Below, in pieces: positions 17,583-24,884 of a stretch of DNA of 64,000 nt; position 1 is the stretch's first letter, and each line of letters opens with the position of its first letter. The position numbers and the translations under genes are program-made. The stretch lies in assembly GCF_000143825.1 (NCBI RefSeq), contig NZ_CM000961.1:2129448-2193447 (forward strand). Direction: 5' to 3'. Under the pieces are notes generated by a model that made no database searches, was not told the DNA's origin, and saw only the letters and a list, made by a program, of their open reading frames with translations. This DNA comes from Corynebacterium genitalium ATCC 33030 (GTDB lineage Bacteria; Actinomycetota; Actinomycetes; Mycobacteriales; Mycobacteriaceae).

Positions 17583-18469
17583 TAATGCTCCTCCTCAATG
17601 CCTGCGAAGAGGTCCGTCTCCGGCAGGTCGGTCTGCACACGGGTGCGCGCGAGCTCGAATTCTTCAGTGGGCCACAGCTCAGCCTGCACCTCAGGGGTGC
17701 TGGCGAGGAACGGGCCGTTTGGATCGATCTGCGTCGCGTGGGCTGTCAAAGCGTCAGCACGGTTCTGGAAGTAGTCGCCGCAGTCCACCTGAGTGGTCAC
17801 GCGCTGCATGATGTCGGAAGAATTCTCCTCGAACCGGCGCAGCATCGGCTCATACGGGCTGGTCTCACCGTCACCGATGACACCATCTTCCAACAGGCGG
17901 TCGTGCAGTAGACGCATGCGCTGCGGCACGAAACCGTGGGTGTAGTACAGCTTCAGCGGCTCCCACGGTGCACCGATCTCTGGAGCGAACTCTGGATCGC
18001 CCGCCTTCTCCCACGCGATCATGGATGCCTTATGAACCATGATGTGGTCCGGGTGCGGGTAGCCGCCATTCTCGTCGTAGGTGATGATCACGTGGGGGCG
18101 GAACTCGCGGATCTCCGCCACCAGCGTCTTCGCCACAACCTCCGGATCTTTCAGCGCGAAGCAGCCGTCCGGCAGCGGCGGCAGCGGATCGCCCTCCGGC
18201 AGCCCGGAATCGACGTAGCCGAGCCACTCATGCTCCACACCCAGCGCGTTGGCAGCTGCCGCCATTTCCTCGCGGCGCACATCGGTCATGTTCTCAATGA
18301 TCCCCGGCTTGTTCATCGCCGGGTTCAAAATGTCGCCACGCTGCCCGCCCGTACAGGTGAGCACCTTGACGCGGTGGCCCTCATGGGCATACTTCGCCAT
18401 CGTCGCCGCACCTTTCGATGACTCATCGTCAGGGTGCGCGTGGATAGCCAGCAAGCGAAAGCCCGTCAC
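17582..18469 (-). CDS. mca: Mycothiol S-conjugate amidase
   Basis: 295 residues. Mca cleaves mycothiol-toxin adducts into a mercapturic acid and GlcN-Ins, a detoxification step specific to actinobacteria. The zinc site is visible as HAHPDDE near the N-terminus and PHPDH about residue 139, with TCTGGQRGD and DENGGYPHP typical of LmbE/Mca proteins. The GTG at 18469 is chosen because the family starts at TGFRLLAIHAHPDDE and AGAGGTGAG is about 6 nt upstream; the longer frame reads through the DUF4307 region. It is divergent from DUF4307 and coupled to a small membrane protein gene. Confidence 0.95.
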   Translation of the reverse strand: MTGFRLLAIHAHPDDESSKGAATMAKYAHEGHRVKVLTCTGGQRGDILNPAMNKPGIIENMTDVRREEMAAAANALGVEHEWLGYVDSGLPEGDPLPPLPDGCFALKDPEVVAKTLVAEIREFRPHVIITYDENGGYPHPDHIMVHKASMIAWEKAGDPEFAPEIGAPWEPLKLYYTHGFVPQRMRLLHDRLLEDGVIGDGETSPYEPMLRRFEENSSDIMQRVTTQVDCGDYFQNRADALTAHATQIDPNGPFLASTPEVQAELWPTEEFELARTRVQTDLPETDLFAGIEEEH

Positions 18470-18485
18470 GTAGTACTCACCTCTA

Positions 18486-18507
18486 GTTGAGTTAGCTGGT
18501 TGAGTTA
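18486..18507. repeat. Direct repeat GTTGAGTTA x2 between mca and DUF4307 gene
   Basis: GTTGAGTTA occurs at 18486-18494 and 18499-18507 (13-bp period), in the divergent promoter region of mca and the DUF4307 gene. A regulator binding direct repeats is possible; no known corynebacterial operator matches by eye. Confidence 0.5.
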
Positions 18508-18544
18508 AGGTTGATCGGGAGATCATCTTAGTAGAGGAGCCACC

Positions 18545-19006
18545 GTGACCACCATCGACCGTCCCGCCGCACGCTACGGCAGCGAGCAGCCGCGACGCAC
18601 GTCGGGAACCTCCGGGAAAGTCGTCGCCGTGGTCGCTGTCATTCTCGTCGCTCTCATCGTGGTCTTCCTGGGCCGTTACGTCATGCAGCGCCAGGCACAG
18701 CCGATCAGCGCCACCCTCGTCTCGCACGAGCGCGTCGACGACACCACATCCCGCGTCTGGTTCGACGTCCAACGCGACGACTCAGCTATCGACGTCCCCT
18801 CCTACTGCATCATCACCTCCCTGAACTACGACATGACCGAGATCGGCCGCCGCGACGTGGTCATCCCACCCGGCGGGGAGAAGCAGATGCGCATGCACGT
18901 GGATATCCCGGTGGGTGACCAGCCCGTCTCCGGCGGCGTCTACGGCTGCTCGACCACGTTCCCCTCTTACCTCGACACGGAGGCGGCACACACTGCCGCA
19001 CGCTAA
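18545..19006 (+). CDS. DUF4307 membrane-anchored protein
   Basis: 153 residues, GTG start with GAGGAG 7-8 nt upstream. The N-terminus is cytoplasmic (TTIDRPAARYGSEQP), followed by one helix (about 25-45) and an exported beta-rich domain (ATLVSHERVDDTTSRVWFDV, VPSYCIITSLNYDMTEIG, VSGGVYGCSTTFP) with two cysteines that could form a disulfide. It matches the gene beside greA and mca in mycobacteria (Rv1081c). The function is unknown. Confidence 0.8.
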   Translation: MTTIDRPAARYGSEQPRRTSGTSGKVVAVVAVILVALIVVFLGRYVMQRQAQPISATLVSHERVDDTTSRVWFDVQRDDSAIDVPSYCIITSLNYDMTEIGRRDVVIPPGGEKQMRMHVDIPVGDQPVSGGVYGCSTTFPSYLDTEAAHTAAR

Positions 19007-19112
19007 AAACCGCAGGCCGGAGACCCTACCCGGCTGCCGTCGATAAGCATGCGCTGTGTTAGGATCCCAACCGACCACTGACGTTAAAAACCGAAACGAG
19101 GGTTACACTTCC

Positions 19113-19637
19113 ATGGCTGATTCGCAGCAGCAATACATCACCCCGGAAATGAAGGCCAAGCTTGAGGCCGAGCTGCAGCAGCTCATCGACAACCGCCCAG
19201 CCATCGCCGCCGAGATCAACGAGCGCCGCGAAGAAGGCGACCTGAAGGAGAACGCCGGCTACGACGCCGCGCGCGAACAGCAGGACCAGGAAGAAGCCCG
19301 CATCAAGCAGATCTCCGAGCTGCTGGCCAACTCCACCACTGAGCGCACCGGCGTTGTCGAGGGCATGGCCGTGGTCGGTTCCGTGGTGCACGTCTACTAC
19401 AACGGCGACGAGAACGATAAGGAAACCTTCCTCATCGGCACCCGCGCCGCCTCCACCGACAACAAGGACCTGGAGACCTACTCCGAGCAGTCCCCGCTCG
19501 GCGCAGCCGTGCTCGGCGCCACCGAGGGCGAGACCCGCACCTACACCGCACCAAACGGCCGCGAAATTTCGGTGACGATCGAGTCCGCAAAGCCGTATGA
19601 TTCGGTTAAGGCCAAGACTCCTCGCGCAGCTCAGTAG
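19113..19637 (+). CDS. greA: Transcription elongation factor GreA
   Basis: 174 residues, slightly longer than the E. coli protein, as is usual in actinobacteria. The N-terminal coiled coil (MKAKLEAELQQLIDNRPAI, INERREEGDLKENAGYDAAR with the acidic DLKENAxY tip) enters the RNA polymerase secondary channel to trigger transcript cleavage. The C-terminal FKBP-like domain follows (GSVVHVYYNGD, SPLGAAVLGATEGE). The ATG at 19113 has GAGGG about 10 nt upstream. A CGTCGATAAGC copy lies in the upstream gap (19038-19048). Confidence 0.97.
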   Translation: MADSQQQYITPEMKAKLEAELQQLIDNRPAIAAEINERREEGDLKENAGYDAAREQQDQEEARIKQISELLANSTTERTGVVEGMAVVGSVVHVYYNGDENDKETFLIGTRAASTDNKDLETYSEQSPLGAAVLGATEGETRTYTAPNGREISVTIESAKPYDSVKAKTPRAAQ

Positions 19638-19685
19638 ACCGCGCCGCCTCTTCAACAACATCTCTACCCGATAAGGATCTCCGCA

Positions 19686-20231
19686 GTGACTACCCGCACT
19701 TCCCGCAAGGTCGCCACAGTCGCCTTCGCCGCCGCCACCGCCCTCGGCCTCGCAGCCTGCTCCCCGCCGAACGAGCAGGCATCCGAGGAGAAGGTGGACA
19801 CCGCACAGAGCCAGGACCCTGACTCCCTGACGGGCGCGGGCCAGGTCCAGGAGACCGACAGCACCAGTGCCGCCAACGTCACCGACGCGAATACGGCAAG
19901 TGCAACCACCACCGCTGCGGAGCGCGAGAGTGCAGCGGCCGCACCGGACGGCACCCCGCTGTACATCGGTTGCAACGGCGACCCCGTGCACCAGCCCGTC
20001 GAGATCAACCTGAACTGCAAGGACAACAACGACTTCGCCCTTAACATCGTGTGGGAAGAGTGGTCCGACGAGATCGCACAGGGCACCACCACCCGCAACA
20101 ATGGCGGCCGTGAAGGAGTCGAGGAGAACGTGAACATCACCCTGACCTCCCCTGATGTCAAAGACGGCCAGCTGGTGTTCTCCAAGGTCTCTATCGACGG
20201 CAAGGATGTCATGCCGCAGTCGGACTACTAA
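19686..20231 (+). CDS. Secreted lipoprotein of unknown function
   Basis: 181 residues, GTG start with AAGGAT upstream. The signal peptide ends LGLAAC with Cys about residue 25. A Ser/Thr/Ala-rich linker of about 70 residues leads to a small C-terminal domain with two cysteines (YIGCNGDP and LNLNC-like NLNCKD) likely to form a disulfide, then IVWEEWSDEI and VNITLTSPDVKDG. I do not recognise the domain. It lies 48 nt after greA, with its own terminator downstream. Confidence 0.75.
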   Translation: MTTRTSRKVATVAFAAATALGLAACSPPNEQASEEKVDTAQSQDPDSLTGAGQVQETDSTSAANVTDANTASATTTAAERESAAAAPDGTPLYIGCNGDPVHQPVEINLNCKDNNDFALNIVWEEWSDEIAQGTTTRNNGGREGVEENVNITLTSPDVKDGQLVFSKVSIDGKDVMPQSDY

Positions 20232-20249
20232 ACAATAGAGTCTCTGCAG

Positions 20250-20273
20250 CCCCCAGTTGTTTGCCGGGGGTTT
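20250..20273 (+). terminator. Intrinsic terminator after the greA-linked lipoprotein gene
   Basis: CCCCC (20250-20254) pairs with GGGGG (20266-20270), followed by TTTCTC. The loop is 11 nt and may pair partly (AG with CC is not perfect). Confidence 0.7.
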
Positions 20274-20365
20274 CTCGTCGTTCCTAAGGGGGGCGGGTGC
20301 GGCGGGGCGGCAGGAACGCGACAGGAGTGCGGGCGCGCCCCTCTGCAATCCACCCCGAAAGTGTC

Positions 20366-20439
20366 ATGAACCTCTGCCTATGAACTGAGTGCTGGGGTGA
20401 AACCCTCTGCGCTGACCTTGTTCATAGGCAAAGGTTCAT
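20366..20439. repeat. Long inverted repeat (20-bp arms, 34-nt loop)
   Basis: The left arm 20366-20385 (ATGAACCTCTGCCTATGAAC) is the reverse complement of 20420-20439 with one mismatch. It lies between the convergent lipoprotein and Bax-inhibitor genes. The gap 20280-20634 also has a G-rich tract (20286-20315), a C-rich tract, and further hairpins, but no gene I can support. Confidence 0.85.
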
Positions 20440-20451
20440 TCCCGTTCACTT

Positions 20452-20484
20452 CCCCACTCCGACCGGCCGCACCCCACTCCGACC
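20452..20484. repeat. Direct repeat CCCCACTCCGACC x2
   Basis: Exact 13-bp copies at 20452-20464 and 20472-20484, period 20, in the same hairpin-rich gap. Confidence 0.85.
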
Positions 20485-20527
20485 ACCCAGCCCCGCTCCC
20501 GTCAGCGGCACCCCCGCAGATCGAAAC

Positions 20528-20566
20528 CCCCGCACCCATTCAGGAGCTGAACGGTGTGCGGGGGCA
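20528..20566. other. Near-perfect hairpin with GAG loop
   Basis: CCCCCGCAC pairs with GTGCGGGGG and, inside it, CCATTCAG pairs with CTGAACGG apart from one mismatch and a 1-nt bulge, around a GAG loop. There is no T-run on either side. Edges are approximate by a few bases. Confidence 0.6.
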
Positions 20567-20589
20567 CGAATCCTGCTTCGAGCTGCAGG

Positions 20590-20610
20590 TGCCTAGGAAA
20601 CGCCTAGGCA
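20590..20610 (-). terminator. Hairpin downstream of the Bax-inhibitor gene
   Basis: TGCCTAGG (20590-20597) and CCTAGGCA (20603-20610) are perfect reverse complements around AAACG. It lies 25 nt after the end of the minus-strand gene. Without a T-run, termination is only a guess. Confidence 0.45.
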
Positions 20611-20634
20611 GGCGGGTTGGTTACTACCTGTTGC

Positions 20635-21537
20635 CTAGTCGCGGGAGAGGATGGACAGGAGGCGCAGGATCTCGGTGTAGAGCCAGACCAGGGTGACGGC
20701 CAGGCCGAGGGCAACGCCCCATGCCATCTTGGCCGGCGCACCCATGCGGACGAGCTTGTCGGCAGTGTCGAAGTCGACGAGGAAGCTCAGGGATGCCAGC
20801 ACGATGCAGACGAGGGAGAAGCCGATGGCCAGCGGGCCGCCATCACGAAGCGGGGACATACCGGTGAAGATGAACATCAGCAGGTTGCCGACGGCCAGGA
20901 CGGCCACGCCGATGATGCAGCCGGTGAGGATGCGGGTGAACTTCGGGGTAACGCGGATCGCGCCGACTTTGTACACGAAGAGCATGCCGGCGAAGACACC
21001 AACCGTGCCCAGTACGGCCTGGAAGACGAGGGTGCCAGCGTCTGCGTTGCCGAGCATCCAGCCGGAGACGGCCATGGAGAAGCCGCCGACGAAGAGGCCC
21101 TCAAACGCGGCGTAGATCAGGGTCACAGCAGCGGATCCGTACTTGCCGCCGAAGCTGTGGATCAGGACGGTGATCAAGCCACCGATGGCACCCACGAACG
21201 TGAGGATCATGGAGATGCTCGGGTCGACTGCGATGCCGATACCGAAGTTGATCAGGGCAAATGCCACGATCACGGCGAGGGTGATGCCTGTCTTGGTCAC
21301 GATGTCGTCGACGGTGATGGGACGCTCACCAGTCGCACCAGCGTACGGATCCTGCGCGTAACCGGCCTGGCCGTAAGGGTTCTGGCTAGCGCCGTAGGGG
21401 TCCTGGTAGCCGCCCTGCTGGTCGTAGCCGTAGGAGCCGCCCTGCGGGTTGTAGCCGTGGCCGCCCTGGGGCTGGCCGAACCCAGCCTGCTGTGCAGACT
21501 GAGGAAGTCGCGCCATCACGGGGTTGGAAGATTTCAC
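20635..21537 (-). CDS. Bax inhibitor-1/YccA family membrane protein
   Basis: 300 residues from the GTG at 21537, with AAAGGA 9 nt upstream. The first 75 residues are Gly/Gln/Tyr-rich low complexity (PQGGHGYNPQGGSYGYDQQ). Seven hydrophobic helices follow (for example ITLAVIVAFALINFGIGI, MILTFVGAIGGLITVLIHSF, LVFQAVLGTVGVFAGMLFVY, IAIGF-like AIGFSLVCIVLASLSFLVDF). The C-terminal half with FLVDFDTADKLVRMGAP matches actinobacterial YccA/BI-1 proteins, which form calcium-leak-type channels in studied relatives. The physiological role here is unknown. Confidence 0.88.
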   Translation of the reverse strand: MKSSNPVMARLPQSAQQAGFGQPQGGHGYNPQGGSYGYDQQGGYQDPYGASQNPYGQAGYAQDPYAGATGERPITVDDIVTKTGITLAVIVAFALINFGIGIAVDPSISMILTFVGAIGGLITVLIHSFGGKYGSAAVTLIYAAFEGLFVGGFSMAVSGWMLGNADAGTLVFQAVLGTVGVFAGMLFVYKVGAIRVTPKFTRILTGCIIGVAVLAVGNLLMFIFTGMSPLRDGGPLAIGFSLVCIVLASLSFLVDFDTADKLVRMGAPAKMAWGVALGLAVTLVWLYTEILRLLSILSRD

Positions 21538-21656
21538 TGGCCTGTTTCCTTTCTGATTTATAGCTCGAAGCAAAGATTCGACCGGTATTCGATCATACCG
21601 TTCAACGGGAGAACTGCCCGTTTCGTTCCCGCCGGGCGCAAAATAGTATGTAAGCC

Positions 21657-22700
21657 ATGGTCTGGAGGCGTAGGTTCTTCTCGCGCGACCGGGTGAAGAA
21701 GCGCACCGGCAGCGAGTTCTTGCTTGACCATCTCGCGGCGCTGGCGGGCGCGGATCCCGTCGCAGTGCATGGCGAGCTGGAGTTCAGCGACGGTGTCGCG
21801 GTGCTCGTATACCGTTTCGACCAGCCTGTCTCCCACTACCTCTACGTCACGCACGGGATTTCCCGGACGAACAGCTCGCAGCCAGTCGCCGGGCTTCAGA
21901 CAGAGCTTTCCCTGCGGGTCCCTCTGACAGAAGAGCCTCCCACGTGGCCGGTCCACCGTCTCCGCCGCTTGGCGGCGTACCTGCGTGAATCGGGTGATTC
22001 GCTCGAGCCGGGCCACTACATGGACTTACGTTCGCCTGTCTGCACGGACGCGACGCTGTCAGCGTTCATCTTCGTCAACGACCCGATTCTGGAGCTCTCG
22101 ATCTCCCCCACCGGCTGGGTCCGTTTCATTTACGCCGTCGCAGTCACCGCAGATGAGCTTGAGGCGGCATTGCGCTGGGATCCTTTGAAGTTCGCGGGTG
22201 TTCTCGGCGACAGCATTCCGCTCGGCTTGAGCGATCCGCGTCGCAGCTCCTTGCTTATCGACGCCTCCTCCCTCCCCCTCATCACCTCCCACACTGAGGC
22301 GGAAGGCTCGTCGATATCTGCGGTGTCCTCCAGTTACTTCGCCGTGGATGAATCGGGGCGCATTGACATGACCGCTCAAGCTGCCGCAGATGTTGTCCGC
22401 GCTATGCGCTGGCGGCTTGGGTACGACAGGACCTTCGCGGTCATGGGTGCGGGCAACGGTGTCGAAGCGTGGCTGCGGTTTCTGCCGGACGAGGATGCCG
22501 CATCGTCGTCAGTCACCTTCAGCCGCGACAGTCCAGGCAAACAGCGGCGCACTCAGGAACCCCCGCTGTCCGCGCACATCACCGTCGAGGTCAACCGAGC
22601 CCTGCGCCACGAAATCATGGCTGTGCTCGAGGCCGAACCCGGCACCTACCGGATGCGGTCTGCCCCGCTGACGTTCTGCGTCATCGACCCGAAGCGCTGA
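21657..22700 (+). CDS. Suppressor-of-fused (SUFU)-like domain protein
   Basis: 347 residues. A TAGTAT box at 21644-21649 lies exactly 7 nt upstream of the ATG, indicating a leaderless mRNA. Residues about 45-170 resemble the bacterial SUFU domain: VLVYRFDQPVSHYLYVTHGIS, LQTELSLRVPL, WPVHRLRRLAAYLRESGDSL and GHYMDL. The C-terminal half (SSYFAVDESGRIDMTAQAAA, EVNRALRHEIMAVLEAEPG) has no feature I recognise. Bacterial SUFU proteins are often antitoxin or immunity-like partners; no toxin gene is adjacent here. It is followed by a tRNA on the other strand. Confidence 0.6.
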   Translation: MVWRRRFFSRDRVKKRTGSEFLLDHLAALAGADPVAVHGELEFSDGVAVLVYRFDQPVSHYLYVTHGISRTNSSQPVAGLQTELSLRVPLTEEPPTWPVHRLRRLAAYLRESGDSLEPGHYMDLRSPVCTDATLSAFIFVNDPILELSISPTGWVRFIYAVAVTADELEAALRWDPLKFAGVLGDSIPLGLSDPRRSSLLIDASSLPLITSHTEAEGSSISAVSSSYFAVDESGRIDMTAQAAADVVRAMRWRLGYDRTFAVMGAGNGVEAWLRFLPDEDAASSSVTFSRDSPGKQRRTQEPPLSAHITVEVNRALRHEIMAVLEAEPGTYRMRSAPLTFCVIDPKR

Positions 22701-22708
22701 AGAAATAG

Positions 22709-22782
22709 TGCCCCCAGTCGGACTCGAACCGACACTGAACGGATTTTAAGTCCGCTGCCTCTGCCAATTGGGCTATAGGGGC
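22709..22782 (-). tRNA. tRNA with anticodon UAA (Leu by codon), short variable loop
   Basis: 74 nt read on the minus strand. The acceptor stem GCCCCTA pairs with the 3' segment TGGGGGC (one T-G pair), with discriminator A73. The anticodon arm is GCGGA-CTTAAAA-TCCGT, so the anticodon is TAA. The T arm is GTCGG-TTCGAGT-CCGAC. Only five nucleotides (TCAGT) separate the anticodon and T stems, so the long class II arm of normal tRNA-Leu is missing. CCA is not encoded. A TAGACT box at 22814-22819 (minus strand) could be the -10. Confidence 0.9.
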
Positions 22783-22854
22783 GTGCGGGCGGCGAGCGCT
22801 CGCACAGAACCAGAGTCTACGGCACCCCGAAGCCGTCAATGACAACGGTCGCCG

Positions 22855-24189
22855 CTAGCGGCGGGAGCGGGGAACGAGAAAGAACTGGCCCGCGATGTAC
22901 GGCAGCAGAGCGAGGGCACGCACCGGTTTTTCCTTGTAGGCCCGGCGCGCAAGGTCGAGCGAGGAGACCATCCACGCGCCACGGGTCCACTTGTTGGGCC
23001 ACCGACGGGCGATCCAGTTGAAGTCCCAGTTCATTGCCGTCGCTAGGGCAGCCTGTGAGGCTGGCGCGCCAAGCGGCGACAGCCCGGAAGCATCATCCAG
23101 GGTCTGCGAATCATCCCGTTCGTTGATGTCGGCAAGGGTGGGCACCATGACCACCGCTTGGGTGAGATTCAGCGGCAGCCACCACTTCCTACCGGGGGCG
23201 AAGAGGGACCAGATCGCCGCGAGCGCGTGGTACATGGTGGCCGTGGACCTGTAGTGATGCGGGTACGTTCCAAGGGCGGCTTCAATAACGGCTGACTCGA
23301 ATGAATCGTTGCCACCCTCCGGAGTGCCGACGAGGTCTTCGAGGTCCCGCTCTTTGACCACAGTGTCGGAGGAAACGGAGTCAAAGATCGGCAAGATCTC
23401 CCCGTACGTCAACGGCGTCACAAACGACAATCCCAGGGCTGCCATGGGGCGGGTCATGATTGGGGCGGTGAAGTAGGGACGGCGCCGCATCTGCACGGTC
23501 TCGGCGTAGCGCTGCATCATCTCCACGTACGGCATGGTGTCCGGGCCGCCGACATCGAACGTGCGGTTGAGATCGGATGGGAGGTCAGCGGCGGCAACGA
23601 GGTAGTGGACAATGTCGCGCTGGCTAATCGGGGTGATCTCGTTGGTGATCCAATCTGGCGCGATGAAGAGCGGAACGCGCTCAGTCACGTGACGCAAAAG
23701 CTTGAACGACAATGATTCGGCACCGATGACCACGCCTGCTTGGAGTGCGGCGGTGGGAACGCCGGAACCCAGAAGGATCTCTCCCACCTTGATGCGGGAG
23801 GCAAGGTGCTCGGAGACATCGTCGGAGTCCCCGGTCACGCCCTGAGGGTGCAAGCCGCCGAGGTAAACGATCCGGCCTACCTTGTGGCGCGCAGCTTCCT
23901 CACCGAACTGGCGGGCCATTGTCGCTTCCTCGTCGGCGAAGCCAGAGCCGCTGTCCATGGAGTGCAGCAGGTACCAGGCGCAGTCCACGCCTTCAAGAGC
24001 TCGGGAGACGTCCTCGCGGTCGGTGGCGTCTCCTTCCACGATGTCTACGTTATCGCCCCAAGGGCGTTTTCTCGCTTTCGAGGCGGAGCGGCAGAGGATG
24101 CGCACGCGCCATCCGTCGTCAAGCAAATTGCTCACGACCTCTCCCCCGATGAATCCCGTGGCACCTGTTACAAGAGCTGTGCGAGTCAT
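22855..24189 (-). CDS. NAD(P)-binding SDR-like protein with C-terminal DUF2867-type region
   Basis: 444 residues. The N-terminal Rossmann domain shows VTGATGFIGGEVVSNLL, VEGDATDREDVSRAL, WYLLHSMDSGSGFADEE and VGRIVYLGGLHP, typical of atypical extended SDRs acting on quinone- or sugar-like substrates. After about residue 320 a second region (YRSTATMYHALAAIWSLF, WWLPLNLTQAVVMVPTLADI) carries hydrophobic segments and may touch the membrane. A TAGGTT box (24196-24201, minus strand) is 6 nt before the ATG and overlaps the -10 of the divergent CPBP gene. The substrate is unknown. Confidence 0.8.
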   Translation of the reverse strand: MTRTALVTGATGFIGGEVVSNLLDDGWRVRILCRSASKARKRPWGDNVDIVEGDATDREDVSRALEGVDCAWYLLHSMDSGSGFADEEATMARQFGEEAARHKVGRIVYLGGLHPQGVTGDSDDVSEHLASRIKVGEILLGSGVPTAALQAGVVIGAESLSFKLLRHVTERVPLFIAPDWITNEITPISQRDIVHYLVAAADLPSDLNRTFDVGGPDTMPYVEMMQRYAETVQMRRRPYFTAPIMTRPMAALGLSFVTPLTYGEILPIFDSVSSDTVVKERDLEDLVGTPEGGNDSFESAVIEAALGTYPHHYRSTATMYHALAAIWSLFAPGRKWWLPLNLTQAVVMVPTLADINERDDSQTLDDASGLSPLGAPASQAALATAMNWDFNWIARRWPNKWTRGAWMVSSLDLARRAYKEKPVRALALLPYIAGQFFLVPRSRR

Positions 24190-24195
24190 GCCCCC

Positions 24196-24205
24196 AACCT
24201 ATACT
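24196..24205. promoter_or_regulatory. Second overlapping divergent -10 pair sharing one TA
   Basis: AACCTATACT holds TAGGTT on the minus strand (24201-24196, 6 nt before the ATG at 24189) and TATACT on the plus strand (24200-24205, 6 nt before the ATG at 24212). The hexamers share base pairs 24200-24201. The whole gap between the two start codons is 22 bp. Confidence 0.65.
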
Positions 24206-24211
24206 GGCGGC

Positions 24212-24832
24212 ATGAATTTTGGCTGGGTCATCCCCTGCGTGCTGGGCGCACTCGGGCTGTTCTTGGCGCGCAATGCGGGTGACGGCAGCCTCGGGTTCTA
24301 CGCTTTTACCTTTTTTGCCGCGACGGTGTACGCACTCGGCTGGTGGCTGTGGGGCAGCAAGAGCGCGTTCGCTGGGCCGAGGATCGGGCGTGAACTCGGC
24401 CGTGGCGTGCTCATCGGTGCTGCTTTAGCGATCGTCTTCGTGCTCGGCGCGCTAGTGGTGCAGAACATTCCGTTCCTGGCAGGCCCCGTCGAGCAGCTGC
24501 TGAACACCCCGGATCAGGGCGGGCTGTTGCCCACGTTCTTTGTGCTGGTCATCAACGGGATCGGCGAGGAGCTGGTGTACCGCGACATGGTGCCGCGGCA
24601 ACTGCGCGAACGGTTCCCCCGGCTCCCGGAAATCTCTGTCGGCGTGGTGTCCACCCTGATCTACGGCGTGGTCACCATCGCAATGGGCGTGCCGCTGCTG
24701 GTGTTCTCAGCCCTGGTTCTCGGCGCCGTGGCGTTCTACGAGGCATCGCGCTCGCGGCGGTTGTACTCACCGATCGCCGTGCACCTGACGTGGAGCGTGA
24801 CCATGCTGCTCGTCATGCCGCTTTTCTTTTAA
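24212..24832 (+). CDS. CPBP family intramembrane glutamic endopeptidase
   Basis: 206 residues; the open frame extends upstream, but the TATACT box 6 nt before this ATG and the first hydrophobic helix (NFGWVIPCVLGALGLFLAR) support it. About six hydrophobic helices are visible. Motif 1 is GEELVYRDMVPRQLRERFP (the EExxxR catalytic pair) and motif 3 is HLTWS near the C-terminus; the expected FxxxH motif 2 is degenerate (VVSTLIYGVVTIAMG). CPBP proteases include CAAX prenyl proteases and bacteriocin-immunity proteins. The substrate is unknown. Confidence 0.82.
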   Translation: MNFGWVIPCVLGALGLFLARNAGDGSLGFYAFTFFAATVYALGWWLWGSKSAFAGPRIGRELGRGVLIGAALAIVFVLGALVVQNIPFLAGPVEQLLNTPDQGGLLPTFFVLVINGIGEELVYRDMVPRQLRERFPRLPEISVGVVSTLIYGVVTIAMGVPLLVFSALVLGAVAFYEASRSRRLYSPIAVHLTWSVTMLLVMPLFF

Positions 24833-24884
24833 CCCGTACATGTAAACCCACTCCTTTCCGGCTCAACAAGCTACGCTGGGCTTG

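Noticed and set aside
18467..18772. Longer mca reading frame starting at 18772
   Set aside because: The extension is antisense to DUF4307 and its gap; mycothiol amidases begin just before HAHPDDE.
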